Shown in pieces: positions 1 to 10,390 of a DNA stretch of 36,729 nt. The notes under the pieces are model-generated. The model saw only the letters and a program-made list of their open reading frames with translations, did no database searches and was not told the DNA's origin. Within the stretch, counting starts at the first letter, position 1; each line of letters begins with the position of its first letter. The translations under genes were made by a program, and so were the position numbers. The DNA comes from Phoronis australis (taxonomy: Eukaryota > Phoronida > Phoronidae): positions 155,941 to 192,669 of the forward strand of contig NMRA01000005.1 in NCBI GenBank assembly GCA_002633005.1, read 5' to 3'.

Positions 1-1278
1 CTTGAACTTTTAGACCGCATTTGTTCCCATCTTGATAATGACATGAATCCCCTGGTCATCTTTCTAGATCTCTCTAAAGCTTTCGACACAATAGACCACC
101 AAATACTCTTGCAAAAGATAAATCACTATGGTATTACTGGAGTTGAATATACACTGTTTAAAAGTTATCTCTCAAACCGCACCCAATATGTTTCACTAAG
201 TGATACAACTTCCAGTTCGTTACCAAGATCTACCGGAGTTCCCCAAGGCTCTGTCCTTGGCCCACTTCTCTTCCTAGTTTACATAAATGATCTTTCGTTT
301 TCCTCTCCCATAGACACACTTCTTTATGCTGACGACACTTGCCTCGTCACACCTTACAAACTGACTGAATCTTCCCAACACACTTTACAGCAATCAACCA
401 CCATCAACAACAACCTTAAATCTATTTCAGACGGGTTTTCTGTGAACAAACTTTCAATTAACACATCAAAAAGTAAATTAATGATCTTCCACTACCCCCA
501 AAAGAAAATTGAAAAATGTATTATTCCCACCATTTATAAAAATAGCAAAACAATATGTCATGTGAAGAGTTTTCCTTTCCTTGGTATTACTGTTGACAAA
601 AACCTCTCATGGTCCCCCCACATTAACCTCATCTCAAACAAACTTAACAATCTCGGCGGACTCTTATACAAATTGAAATCTTATCTTCCTCTTCCAGCTC
701 TCAAGTTGATATATAATTCACTTGTCCTTCCACATTTAAACTATGGCATTGCAACTTGGGGTTTTGGCAACCCTAATAAACTTCAGACAGCCCAGAAAAG
801 AATCCTTAGGAAAAAATCAAATTCCAGTTATAATGCTCACTCTCTGCCCATATGTAAGGAACTTCGCCTCCCTCTAGTTCAAGACATCTTTAAAATCTCA
901 ACTGCAAAATTTTACTACAAGTTCCTCAATAATCGGCTTCCTAAGTATTTTTACACTAACAACTTATTTAGTAAACCCATCCAATATAAGCCAACCAGAC
1001 ACATTAAAACTCCTCCATACCTGAATCAATACTCAGCTGCTATACCGACAATACAACCCAAAATTTTAATTCCTCCGTCCAGCAAATTGTCATCAAGAGC
1101 CTGTATTAGATTTCAGATTCCTCGACTTATAAACAACAACGAAATACCAGTCTCTGCTCTAAATATAATAAAAACGCATTCTTTGCAAGCATTCTCCAGG
1201 TTCTTAAACAACTTTATTATTAGCAACTATGATGCAGTTTGTCATATTTCCAATTGCTTCATATGTAACAGTATCTAA
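1..1278 (+). CDS. Non-LTR retrotransposon reverse transcriptase, 5'-truncated by window edge
   Basis: The frame is open from base 1, so the ATG at 43 is internal and the protein continues beyond the window. Counting from that ATG, the reverse transcriptase palm motifs are visible: motif A (FLDLSKAFDTIDH, residues 7-19), the PQGS motif (67-70) and the catalytic YADD (95-98). They are followed by a thumb region with FLGITVDKNLSW and a C-terminal segment of the kind seen in CR1/Jockey-clade ORF2 (IYNSLVLPHLNYG, then a basic AQKRILRKK patch). No RNase H domain is seen. The frame is intact for over 420 codons, which suggests a relatively young copy. ORF2 of such elements makes an endonuclease-RT that copies its own RNA at a nicked target. 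Clade assignment is inference from motif style; the RT call is firm. Confidence 0.93.
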   Translation, partial: LELLDRICSHLDNDMNPLVIFLDLSKAFDTIDHQILLQKINHYGITGVEYTLFKSYLSNRTQYVSLSDTTSSSLPRSTGVPQGSVLGPLLFLVYINDLSFSSPIDTLLYADDTCLVTPYKLTESSQHTLQQSTTINNNLKSISDGFSVNKLSINTSKSKLMIFHYPQKKIEKCIIPTIYKNSKTICHVKSFPFLGITVDKNLSWSPHINLISNKLNNLGGLLYKLKSYLPLPALKLIYNSLVLPHLNYGIATWGFGNPNKLQTAQKRILRKKSNSSYNAHSLPICKELRLPLVQDIFKISTAKFYYKFLNNRLPKYFYTNNLFSKPIQYKPTRHIKTPPYLNQYSAAIPTIQPKILIPPSSKLSSRACIRFQIPRLINNNEIPVSALNIIKTHSLQAFSRFLNNFIISNYDAVCHISNCFICNSI

Positions 1279-1535
1279 TTGTATTCTCAAAATCTCCTGA
1301 GCTGTGCCAGTTTACTTCTTGGTTCCTGGCGTGTCGGTCGTTTTCAGCACTAATTCACTGTTTTCTTAAGTATTCCTACTGGTTTTTGCATATGCATTTG
1401 TTTATTTTGTACAGGGTACCTTCTTATTAGCGGTCAATAACCTTTAGAAGGCCTCCTAATTGAAATCAAATTTTAATCAATGTATTATTATAATGTAATG
1501 TAAATAAAAGCGTTTTCTCTCTCTCTCTCTCTCTC
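1279..1535 (+). mobile_element. 3' UTR and microsatellite tail of the non-LTR element
   Basis: Non-coding sequence follows the RT stop codon, ending in short TAATGTA-like repeats, an AATAAA (about 1503-1508) and then a (TC)n run at 1516-1535. CR1/RTE-type elements commonly end in short tandem repeats rather than a long poly(A), so the element's 3' end probably lies at about 1510-1535. No target duplication can be tested because the 5' end is outside the window. Confidence 0.6.
1516..1535. repeat. (TC)n microsatellite
   Basis: About ten TC dinucleotides directly abut the retrotransposon 3' end, followed by GCGCGC. Confidence 0.9.
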
Positions 1536-3284
1536 GCGCGCTACCCGGGCGTCCGGCAAGTGAACTTCTACTCGCCCACCATTGGCGACTGGGCAAGTGA
1601 CTAAGTATATCCCTGCGAGTGTCTTAACAGCGTTCGCGCCGTTGACTCATGCCGTATTCATACACAGCTTGTCGTAACTTTCTGATATATTTCTCACGTA
1701 TCTTCTATAATTGATCACAGTTTGAGTTTCTTAGTTCGACTAAGAATGTTTAAACAGTTTATAATTTTTAAAGTTAAGATTTGTTTCTTTTTGTCACCTT
1801 TACTCACTTTAAGCACGTCGAGATTTCAACAGACTTGGCTATTTTTGAGACATCTTGAATTTGAGAGGGATTGTGTTAAACATTACTGTATTTTTGAATG
1901 GCTGCGCTGTTGGGTTATAAGTTGTGCTTGCAAGTAAGGTGTGTTATGTGAGCAGCAGATTACTCGTGTCATTGCAAATGCTATGAAGCTTTGTATCAGA
2001 AAATGTTGTAACTTGATTATGGACCATGACCAAACAACCAAGAGACTATATATCTTTGCTAAAGGGATACTAAACCCTGTTTTGGTAATTTTTTCCAACC
2101 ACCATTCTGTCACTTGCTAATGAATCATCTAAAAACTAACACCCCTATCTCACAAATTAGACATTATGGTCCTTGATTGGTGGTCTTTTCCCACAGTTGC
2201 GTGTAATTCGTTAGAAGCGTATATAGATCACCCTTTGACCGTTTAGCAGAGCGTGAAGTTTTTTAAAAATTTTCTCTAAAGTTTTGAGGGTTGTCGAAGG
2301 TTACAGAGCATTATTTTGTTGCAGAGAACTGAATGGGAAAGTCGCTTTTAGTACCTTTTAATATCGGCCAAAACCGGATTCGGAATCCTTCTAAGTAAGG
2401 TTTAATGTTTTACGTCTTTGTTCCCAGTCTAGCTGTGAAACATTGTTTTGAAAAGTTCAATCCATGACTGGTTTTCTGACATTGGGGCCTATTGGTCTAC
2501 AAGTCTGGTTATCATGAATGTAACTAATTTAAGAATGTTGAAACACTGTGTATGCTTGTTTATAATCACGTGATCACCAAAATTGAGAATTGATTTTTTT
2601 TTGCTTTGAACATGAACGAACTTCTGAAAAACGTAAACTGCAGTCGACTTTTGTCTTCAAAATATTTATATTTACTGTAGGTTCACAGGAGACTCTGTCT
2701 CAGATTTTTTAATTTCAGTATAACAGACATCAGCCGATAAAGTACCATTGAAAATCATCGCCAGTTTACATTTTGGATTGTGTTAACCCCGGTGTTCTGA
2801 GAAAAATAAAAATCTTAGACACCGTACTATTTTACCAATGGGGCATAACATAAGAACACATTTTCAAGCTAATTGATACACTCCTACTATTTATAAATAC
2901 ATGTTCAAAACTGTCAAAAGTGTCAAAAATCTAAAGGTCTGAAAATATCTGATAAAGACTTCTCTTGCACTTAAAATCCATTGAAGTCTTCACATGCAAC
3001 TCTCACATGTGAACCTAGATAATGCATTTATGAAACGTTGAGTAGCAAAGGAAAATATAGACAACACCGTATGTTAATAATGGTTTTTTGGAGAAAATGT
3101 TAACAGAAGTTGCCAGTTACGATCATAGCCACGGGATCAAGGCTGACACGTATGAAACAAGTTATCTGACACTCAAGTTTTTGGTGAATCAACCGAAAGT
3201 TATTGCGAAGACCCACTGAATTGCTTTCATCTCGCACAAGCAGTAACAATTGTGCACAAGCAGGTTACACCTAAATACCAACAA
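1536..3284. other. No gene recognised
   Basis: AT-rich sequence with only short open frames, none with recognisable protein similarity. No repeats with clear ends were seen. It lies downstream of the minus-strand P2X7-tail-like gene and could hold its 3' UTR, but I found no clear polyadenylation signal close to the stop. Confidence 0.5.
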
Positions 3285-3539
3285 TCAATGCTCAGCTATA
3301 TCTGTGTAGCCTGTATGTCCCAATGAGTCCGTAAATTCTTTTAAATTGTCCAAACACAACTGAGCAACTCTCCGCACTTGTCTCCCAAGATGTCCACGTT
3401 GCCAAAAGATAAAGTTTCCGTATGCCTGATGTCGGTTAGGCGCATTCTAAAGGGCCTCTGGCCTCAGTGCCATCACATCATTTCGTTGCAGTTTGTCTGA
3501 GGCAAGTACACCTTCATCCAGGAAAAACACTCTGAAATC
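3285..3539 (-). CDS. P2X7-tail-like gene, last exon with internal TAG
   Basis: The exon follows acceptor GTTTTCAG and runs 85 codons to a TGA at 3285-3287. Its layout agrees with the second half of ballast-domain proteins: a D-F-x4-LD-x3-VL segment, then an aromatic A-Y-x3-F-x-x-W stretch, a G-x-L-G-R turn, and a basic/hydrophobic helix before a D-S-x-G-x-T-G-Y tail. Codon 31 is TAG, so as it stands the protein would stop before the conserved half; a Gln codon (CAG) changed by one transition would explain it. It could also be a sequencing error. Confidence 0.62.
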
Positions 3540-4035
3540 CTGAAAACATTGGTAAAATGTATTATCATGCTGTTTCAGCATTATTGCAGATTTGATAAGA
3601 AACTGAATAGTAACATTTGTCTCTTACAAAGGAATTATGAGCAACAACCGGTTGATGAGGGTATTGGACAGTCAAAATGTATAGAATTACTTTCATTATT
3701 GCAGACTATGAACTCGCCAATACTTTTGTAAACTGACATTTGATTGGTTTTGGATGGAATTTGCAACAGAGATTTGATTCGAGTTATTCCGCAAAGAATG
3801 CATTTTTCTTCAAAAAGTGATTTGAATTATATGGCTGTACATCTGTTTAAATCATTTGGAGACTCCAAACTAGTCCAAAGTAGTTATAGGAGTCTTTGCG
3901 GTACTGGTAATAGGAATATGACCCACATTAAAACGAAAAAACAGGCCTTCAAAAAACTACTACACAATTTTGTAAAATGTTTCCTACTGACAACGGTTTA
4001 GTGAATACTTACAGGTAATAATGAGATGTGGTTAC

Positions 4036-4112
4036 CGGCTTGCTACCCACAGCAGTGTCTTTTTCAGTTGGCATTTCTTGACACCTGTGACAAGGGCACC
4101 ATGATAGAACTT
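4036..4112 (-). CDS. P2X7-tail-like gene, cysteine-motif exon
   Basis: With the extra G from the previous exon, this 77-nt exon reads E-V-L-S followed by WCPCHRCQEMPTE. The three cysteines spaced C-x-C-x-x-C before M-P-T are the hallmark of the P2X7 ballast domain zinc site. The donor chosen (GTAACC after 4036) gives phase 0, which fits the next exon; a stronger donor (GTAAGT after 4013) would give phase 2 and lead quickly to a stop in the next exon. The normal downstream C-x-C-C is absent. Confidence 0.65.
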
Positions 4113-4413
4113 CTGATGGTGCAGGGTAATGATCCAATCAAGTGAGTTCTGGTAGCCTAAACACTAGACTAGGTTCTCGCATGGTGACATCCAACAGCAG
4201 GTATCTCAATTCCTGCTCTCATTCATGCAATTGATTCGACCCTAAGGTGATAGTAATTCAATGACTACTTTCACACTAATGAGAACAAAACATTTTAAAT
4301 ACTAAAGTTTTATTTGTAATAATTGTAGGATTTATTTGCCAACATGTGCAAAGACAAACACTGTATGACTATCATATTTTTCATTCAAATTCATCCAAGG
4401 GTTAGTTTCATAC

Positions 4414-4579
4414 CTGGCATGATCCTCTTTCTGTCATCAAGAAGATTTTTGACTTGCATGACCCGGTTCACCTCTTGAGCTCTACTTCTTCCACTCCTCC
4501 ATGATGGCGTGGATCCATCTTGCCTTCCGCAACGGCTTGTTAGCCAAACTGGTTGATCTGGTGTGCTTGGAGATGAATG
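4414..4579 (-). CDS. P2X7-tail-like gene, middle exon
   Basis: The exon lies between acceptor CCTATCAG and donor GTATGA on the minus strand, 166 nt, open in phase 0 for 55 codons and ending with one extra base that completes the first codon of the next exon. The encoded stretch is Ser/Arg-rich, then turns into a charged segment (VMQVKNLLDDRKRIMP) just before the cysteine motif. A competing frame has a stop, which favours this reading. Confidence 0.55.
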
Positions 4580-4935
4580 CTGATAGGCATAAATTATTCA
4601 TTGTTAATCCTTAGGAAAGCCACTAGATAATTATGAGTTATACAAAGTTAGGTCAAATAGAGTTGATAAGCCAAAATGTCTAGATTAAAGCCAGAGTTCT
4701 ATAAGTTTTAACTAAAAACCTCAGACGGAGCCTGAATCAGTACACCTCAATGGAGGTTTTCCTCTGTAAGTTTCTATCAAGGCACAGTAAGTCAATGATG
4801 TCATTACAATTTTCTTCAAACAAAATTTCTGTAGAATAGAATAGAATGTGAATAGAACTAATGCTAAATAAGGGAAAATCGTGTACTCATTATACAGAAC
4901 ACCTGCATTTAAAATTATACATAACAATAACGTAC

Positions 4936-5003
4936 TATTTGAAAACGTCTTGCACCACCAGATGACTCACAGCTGCGGATCAAAGAGATTTCATGGCCAT
5001 AAC
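4936..5003 (-). CDS. P2X7-tail-like gene, upstream exon
   Basis: Acceptor TTTTATGCAG precedes base 5003 and donor GTACGT follows 4936 (minus strand). One frame is fully open for 23 codons and needs one base from an earlier exon. It ends in phase 0, matching the next exon. No domain is recognised. The support is splice-phase consistency, so it is weaker than for the two ballast-domain exons. Confidence 0.45.
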
Positions 5004-5066
5004 CTGCATAAAATCCCATGCAGTCAAAACATCAATCATTAAACTCATTGTAAAAATCCCTTAATT

Positions 5067-5137
5067 ACACACTCACTCTCTCTCTCACACACACACACAC
5101 AGACACAGACACACACACGCGCGCGCGCGCACACACC
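5067..5137. repeat. Compound microsatellite (CT)n(CA)n(GC)n(CA)n
   Basis: Alternating CA runs with a central GCGCGCGCGC block. Such purine-pyrimidine alternation can adopt Z-DNA. It falls inside the presumed intron upstream of 5003. Confidence 0.92.
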
Positions 5138-5176
5138 TCACAGTAACACTCAGTTAAAACCAGAAATGTCCAATAC

Positions 5177-5341
5177 CTGAAGAACAGGGGACTTAACCGT
5201 GTGAACGGTGAGGAATCTGTTCTCGGGAATGGGGTTTGGTTGGCGTTTTGAGTGACATGGGTATATGGGTGAGGGGATTTGTACAGCGGGTTTTATATTT
5301 GCTGGTCTAGGATTGGGGTTTGGAGAATCGGATGCACCCAT
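5177..5341 (-). CDS. Possible upstream coding exon, proline-rich
   Basis: A minus-strand ATG at 5341 opens 55 codons ending at the splice-like CTTCAG|GTATTG. The peptide is Pro/Asn-rich and unrecognised. It lies just upstream of the P2X7-tail-like exons, but it ends in phase 0 while the next exon needs phase 1. Either an exon is missing between them, or this is unrelated or chance sequence. Confidence 0.25.
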
Positions 5342-6448
5342 GGCATCGTTTCCACAGCATGCCCTAGGCCAAGTACTCTTTTAACAAATCTAGGATATTG
5401 AACATCATGTCACGCAGGAAACTTATTTCTCGTAAGCAATCGATATCGTCGTTTGTAAGAAATCGTGCCTGCGTGTTGTATATAATCTCCATGAAGAGGA
5501 AAAGTTAACAATCAAACTCTAGGAAGTCATGAATCACTAACTCGGTCTCAGGTTTGAAATTGAACTCACAATTTCACAAAGCTATACGGATACGTCGACT
5601 TCGAATGACTCGGGATAGTGACTGAAATAGTTGAAAAAACTGAGATTCAGAACTTTGAATAAATCTAGATGTTTACGAATAAGAATCAAGCACTGTGGTT
5701 TCCAAATTTTTGTTCTGATTCCTTATGTTTAGCTGACAACAAATCCCAAAACACCTAAATCACCTCTATGGCTCGTGCTCGACATGTTTTTCTTCCGTCA
5801 GCTGGTTCATGTGCATTATTAGTAATCACTCCACCAATTATTATGTTCCGAAGATGGACAAAATTGGACATTGTTATAGGATCCCATAACCGTAATGCTT
5901 GATGATTATTACATATTAAGCTTCATGAACATTACCTCTGACAATTATGTCTTACAGTGCTCGATTTGGCAAACTGCAGGTTGACAATGCTAACTAAGAT
6001 TGTGTTTGGTGATCACCATTGCGAGTATGAAAGTCAGACAATAATCCCCCCGAAATTCATTTCCAAATTTGGTGTTGACTTCCAAAGTTTACGTTACAAA
6101 CAGTTTTCTTAGATTTAACATCTTTTGTTAACAATTAATCCGTTTATTTCGTGAAATCAGTGCATCTGCCACCACAGCAGTCAGCACTAGTCAAACACGC
6201 ATTAAAATTACATCAGGAAGTAAAGAGAAGGAAGTTGGAATAGTTCGGCAAAAATCGGACAAGATCGGTGAAACAAGCGTCTACTGTGTACGTGATCGCA
6301 TGCATCCTGGGTATGCGGCGTGAATACACAAGAACGGAGTGCGGCATAACCTTTTTAGTCAACGATCCTGATGACGGACGTCAGTTTTGGGCGACGTCAG
6401 ATTTCGTTTGGGGACCTTTGATTTTCAGAAAGTAGCCAAATGCGACAT

Positions 6449-6479
6449 AACAAACAAACAAACAAGCAAACAAACAAAA
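6449..6479. repeat. (CAAA)n microsatellite
   Basis: About seven AAAC/CAAA units with one G substitution; further degenerate units continue to about 6507. Confidence 0.85.
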
Positions 6480-7467
6480 TTTAGAGAACATATCAAACAA
6501 ACAAATTAAAACACTAGCTATATTTCGTTATGTCTCTCGGTGTTTTACTATATGACTGCACACCTGAAGAAAGGGGATTGTTTCGACACTACGAGCGAAT
6601 CAGCATCAAGCTTTCAAACAAAAAGTTTAGTCATGTTTTCAACGAAGTTCATATCTTCTTTGTAAAAGAGTGTGCAGGAAACCAAGCACTCCAATAATAG
6701 AATCATGATTTTCGAGCACATATGTCACTGCTGCATACCTGGATTGGGTGTATGGCATTATCCCGCTCCCGTTTCGCAGAAGAAACGCCCACTTTTTATA
6801 GATTTCAAAAAATTAATAATAAAATAATGTGAGTACGTAAATGGGTGTAATTTAAGAAAAGTTTTAATTTTAGTGATGTTTTTCGACTGGCTAAACTAAT
6901 TTTTTGTTCTAGATAGGTGAAAGCAAGGAAACAGTGTCTTTAAAAAGGAGCTACTCAAATAGTCAGCAGTTCACAAGTTCTATAAATTAAAATTGAAGTT
7001 TTTACCTACAAAATGACACCATTTTGACCCATGAATCGTCCACATTAGATACTCTGAATGTTTTGATTGTGGCTTGTTTTACGCTTACAAAAGAATCCCT
7101 TCGTTCCAGAAATTTCCTTGAACAGAAGCTTCTAATATCTATAATTAGATGTCACAAATGTGCATGGACTGTGACCTCATAGAAATTGTGATTCTGTTTG
7201 ATAATTTCTTCACCTAAGAAAATCCGACCATGAACTTCAGTAGTTTCACGAACGTGTCAGAGAATAAAAAGTGACAATTAATCAGTAAATAACCATTCAT
7301 AAAGCACAAACCATTTTATTCCGTTACTTTGCTTTGTCTTACTGAAAATATTGTGACTGTGGAACAAACTAAGAAGTTACGGCGATAACATGTTTTAATA
7401 GGGAGACTACGCCCACATATTTATATGTGGATGAATATTGCCGTCACCTTTGTCCAAAATCTGTCTT

Positions 7468-7670
7468 AAATTCCTTGCAGGATCTTAATGAGATTTAGCA
7501 TATGTGTTTCTACGAAGCTCACGACAGACGGCGACCAATTTTGGACATCTCTGACTACCGCTTTGTTCCATTTACGTTTGTCTGTAGCTTTCGAGTTCCT
7601 TGACGGATTTTCATGAAATTTGGCAACTAAGTCTTTCAATTTTCGAACGGACTTGACGTATTTTGCGCCA
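7468..7670. repeat. Imperfect direct repeat, two units of about 80 bp
   Basis: Units starting near 7468 and 7588 share the order TTCCTTG, GGATYTTMATGA, AATTTRGCA, then a degenerate second half. Divergence is high, so this is an old duplication or a fragment of a tandem family. Confidence 0.5.
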
Positions 7671-8055
7671 ACTGGTGGTCCTTCCTGATGAGAAGACCGC
7701 GACTGACGTAGATTTTCGGACGGGTTTTACTGCTCTGACACGCCCCGGCTATTGGCATTTTTTTGCGTCATTAAAGGAGAATGCCACCCAAAAACAACCT
7801 AATTTGTTTCAATTTTGATCGAGTAGTTCTACTCCATAACGACATGTATGGTTGCGCTACCTGACACCTGACGGCAGACGGAGGTGTTGAAATTATCCAA
7901 TGACGTCATCGGTTTCACACGCAGTCTGTTCAGCAGTTCACAGCACGGGTTAATGATGTCAGGTTATCGCTTGAAGTCATAGTTTAACACCAATAAATCA
8001 CCAAACTTTGATGTACCCTTAAAAATACACCGAGTTTTTGTAAAAACGTGTTGTT

Positions 8056-8268
8056 TTATTTCGCTCTTACGGATTTATTGGTATTTGGACACACCGTAGC
8101 CAATAAGGTCCGTAGCAGGAGTTTGGGGTCTGTTCGGAGATAATTTCGAAGTATTTTCCGTGAGATACAGACAGGAGAGCCTAGATCTGTGTTGTTTAGA
8201 CTTGCGATTTTTTGAGTTCTAAACGCAAAGCGCTTGTTAGCTTGGCCAGTGGCTCGGAGCCTGATCAT
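8056..8268 (-). CDS. Unrecognised 70-codon ORF in the TTAA element
   Basis: It has a true ATG (8266-8268) and a basic, Leu-rich product of 70 residues without a known domain. Its TAA stop lies inside an AATAAA, which could act as a polyadenylation signal. It could be the last exon of an element gene, or chance; the GC-rich start region (GCGGCCGGCC, about 8275) could be promoter-like. Confidence 0.25.
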   Translation of the reverse strand: MIRLRATGQANKRFAFRTQKIASLNNTDLGSPVCISRKILRNYLRTDPKLLLRTLLATVCPNTNKSVRAK

Positions 8269-8875
8269 GCCGTCGCGGCCGGCCGGATTGACTTGGCGTT
8301 ATACGGCCAGTGTCTCGGAAACTGATCAGACATCACGAACATAAACCAGCCAAAGGTCAGTGGAAACTAAACTTCCAGCCAAGAAAATACTATACTAGTG
8401 AGCCAAAGGAATGTGCACCTGATTATGTTGGTGAATTAGCCACGAAACTGCAAATCTATTTACTCGTCGGGGGCCGCGAATTCAGTTCCGCAGTTGGCCA
8501 CAGCACTGTCAGGGCAGAAATTGTACATTGGCAATCATTATTTGAGTAATGTAAATGTAAATAAAGATTCCCCTAACACCTGGCCGTGGGATGGAAATCG
8601 AATTGTTTCACAACCAACAGTTTCTGCTAGCAAACACAAAATTAGCATGAGCTCACACGGCCTAGGTGTCCCGAAAATTAGTTTTATTGCACCTAAAGCC
8701 GGGTAACGCAGTGATTTATTCATTGTTGGCTTTTCAAATCCTTTGCACTCACGAACACTCCAAAGGCATTACAAATTGCATCTAATGAGACAGACGTTGT
8801 TTCAGTTTTTTATAAGTATTGGTTAGGGTGAGAATAATACATTTTGAAACAGAACGCTCAGTAATAAACGCCAAC

Positions 8876-9044
8876 ATGGCAACTCGCAATCCCGACTTAG
8901 GACGAGCTAGAGCTCTGAGTCCCGACTTCGCAGGTGGATCGTTAAGTTTCACAGGCTATCAATTCAAACAGGAATACAGTGATGAAGAAATACTAGAGAG
9001 GCGCCGTGAACAAGCTCAGACAACGGAACGTATGGAGTTATTTG
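8876..9044 (+). CDS. Candidate first coding exon within the TTAA element
   Basis: The ATG at 8876 (context CCAACATGG) opens 56 codons that end at a textbook donor, TTTG|GTAAGT, in phase 1. The product is acidic at the end and contains YQFKQEYSDEEILERRREQ. Aromatic-F-x-P-x-Y plus an acidic E/D run is what I remember at the N terminus of P2X7-tail-like invertebrate proteins, and the phase-1 exit equals the phase-1 entry of the minus-strand gene at 5003. Without splicing the frame continues to a TAA at 9296-9298. A downstream acceptor (TTCCTCACAG, ending 9293) leads to the same stop. The similarity is suggestive only. Confidence 0.35.
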
Positions 9045-9405
9045 GTAAGTCGGCATTCGTCAGGCACTGCGACGTCTGCAGGCCACAGACACGGAGATGT
9101 TTCACGGCCTCATACTTGCTATTTACAGCGTACATTTCATTCTTCACTACCATGAGCCACTTCCTAAGCATTTCGGACTTTCCTCGAGGCTGCTTAGTTC
9201 GGACAAGCGGGAACTATGCACCGCAACATAGCGGCATTCACTCTGCATATGAACCACTGACGTCGCTAGCGTCGTTTCTCACCTTCCTCACAGGTTAACG
9301 CGACACCTCTTGGCAAGGTAAGGTCGACCGTATGCGAGGCGATGTGGATATAGACCGATTAAGACAGCAAAAAGACTAATTAAATCGGGTGGCATTCTCC
9401 TTTAA

Positions 9406-10390
9406 CTCTTCGGAGGTTCTTTTTGAAATTTGACTGTTGTATGAAGATAGCAACAGACAATGAATTCGATTTCCCATTTAGCGAACTTTCGTAGGCTTTG
9501 AGGCCCATGAACTCGACTCACTTGCAAGAGAAATGCTGCAGACATATGTGGACCACAACCAACTGAACCAAGGGGTGGTCAATATTCACAAAGTAGACAT
9601 TTAATAATCACTTACAAAGGCCACAGTAAACCTGGGTCACTCGTATTCACTATTGTCATGCTGAAATGAGCACAGTCTAAACACAGTGCATAAGCCTACG
9701 TGTCGTAGCACTCGATCTGGGCCGGGGCAGTGTGCCTGGCATCACTCGCCCTAGAATGAAAGCAGTTTGTTCGTTATTTATAAAATTTGAAAATGCACTT
9801 ACAAGGTGGCGAGTCCTTCGTTGCAACGCCGCTTCTCTCTCTCTGTGTGTGTGTGTGTGAGTGTGTGTGTGGTTGAAACACGATTCTCTGAATTGTGCCG
9901 AACAAAGTGTGCCTTCCGACTGAATCGCACATTCCACACTCTCGTGCGGCGGACAAACCGATGCCATTTCTGTGAAAAGAGACGTTCTCAGTCAAGTTGT
10001 TGTTACCACAGCCTCCACAAACGAGCCTTTTCATGTCTGAAAAAGGCGGCTCTTCGCGGACTTTTCTCACAACTCCTCAGAATCCCTCTGATAAAAACAA
10101 CAACGACTGAGATGGTCTTCCACCCATTGCTTACAAACCCGATAACAGAAATCATTTAAAAAAAATTCGGCTTGTTTCTTGGCAACAGATGTACGAAAGG
10201 CTATTAAATCTCTTAAGATGTATTAATACAATTCCTTTTGAGACACAAGGTCATGGTGGGAACTCTTTAACAACTATTCAACTCTTGCATACCATTTAAA
10301 TGCTTACTAAATAGACACAAATACAAAACTTTCTTCGTGCCAGTTCCAACTCATTAGTAGACAATCAGAGTAATTAACTGTCGGAATTCA
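9406..10390. other. No gene recognised; contains (TG)n tract
   Basis: Overlapping frames around 9680-10160 run through a simple repeat and are not convincing. Nothing else is recognised. Confidence 0.5.
9834..9872. repeat. (CT)n(GT)n microsatellite
   Basis: TCTCTCTCTCT followed by alternating TG with one GA interruption. Confidence 0.92.

Larger units (their letters stand above)
3285..5003 (-). pseudogene. P2X7 receptor ballast-domain-like protein gene, four exons, with in-frame stop
   Basis: Four minus-strand exons can be joined with consistent phases: 5003-4936 (phase 1 in, 0 out), 4579-4414 (0 in, 1 out), 4112-4036 (1 in, 0 out) and 3539-3285 (0 in). The third exon carries WCPCHRCQEMPTE, the W-C-x-C-x-x-C-x-x-MPT signature of the cysteine-rich intracellular ballast domain of vertebrate P2X7 and of the many 'P2X purinoceptor 7-like' soluble proteins of invertebrates. 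The last exon carries the matching C-terminal half (DFRVFFLDEGVL, then AYGNFIFW, then GHLGRQVRRV). No channel domain is present. In P2X7 this domain binds zinc and guanine nucleotide; the role of the stand-alone proteins is unknown to me. Damage: a TAG in the last exon (3447-3449), and the cysteine pair usually following MPT is missing. N-terminal exons upstream are unresolved. Confidence 0.62.
5345..7770. other. No gene recognised; minor repeats
   Basis: Mostly AT-rich sequence without recognisable coding regions. It holds a (CAAA)n tract (6449-6479) and, at 7468-7670, two diverged copies of an 80-bp unit. The rest shows nothing I can name. Confidence 0.5.
7771..9405. mobile_element. TTAA-flanked DNA transposon, non-autonomous, 15-bp terminal inverted repeats
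   Basis: The element (7775-9401) starts AGGAGAATGCCACCC and ends with its exact reverse complement, with TTAA directly outside on both sides (7771-7774 and 9402-9405). TTAA target duplication is the hallmark of the piggyBac and Kolobok superfamilies. No transposase was recognised in the 1.63 kb between, so it is non-autonomous. It contains a minus-strand 70-codon frame ending at an AATAAA and a plus-strand exon-like ORF on the right side. Confidence 0.8.

Noticed and set aside
8310-8706. Two plus-strand frames of 70-79 codons
   Set aside because: The first begins only at GTG, neither resembles a known domain, and both lie in the interior of the TTAA element.
9677-10159. Overlapping frames of 96-117 codons on both strands
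   Set aside because: All run through the (CT)n(GT)n microsatellite, which creates open frames by itself.
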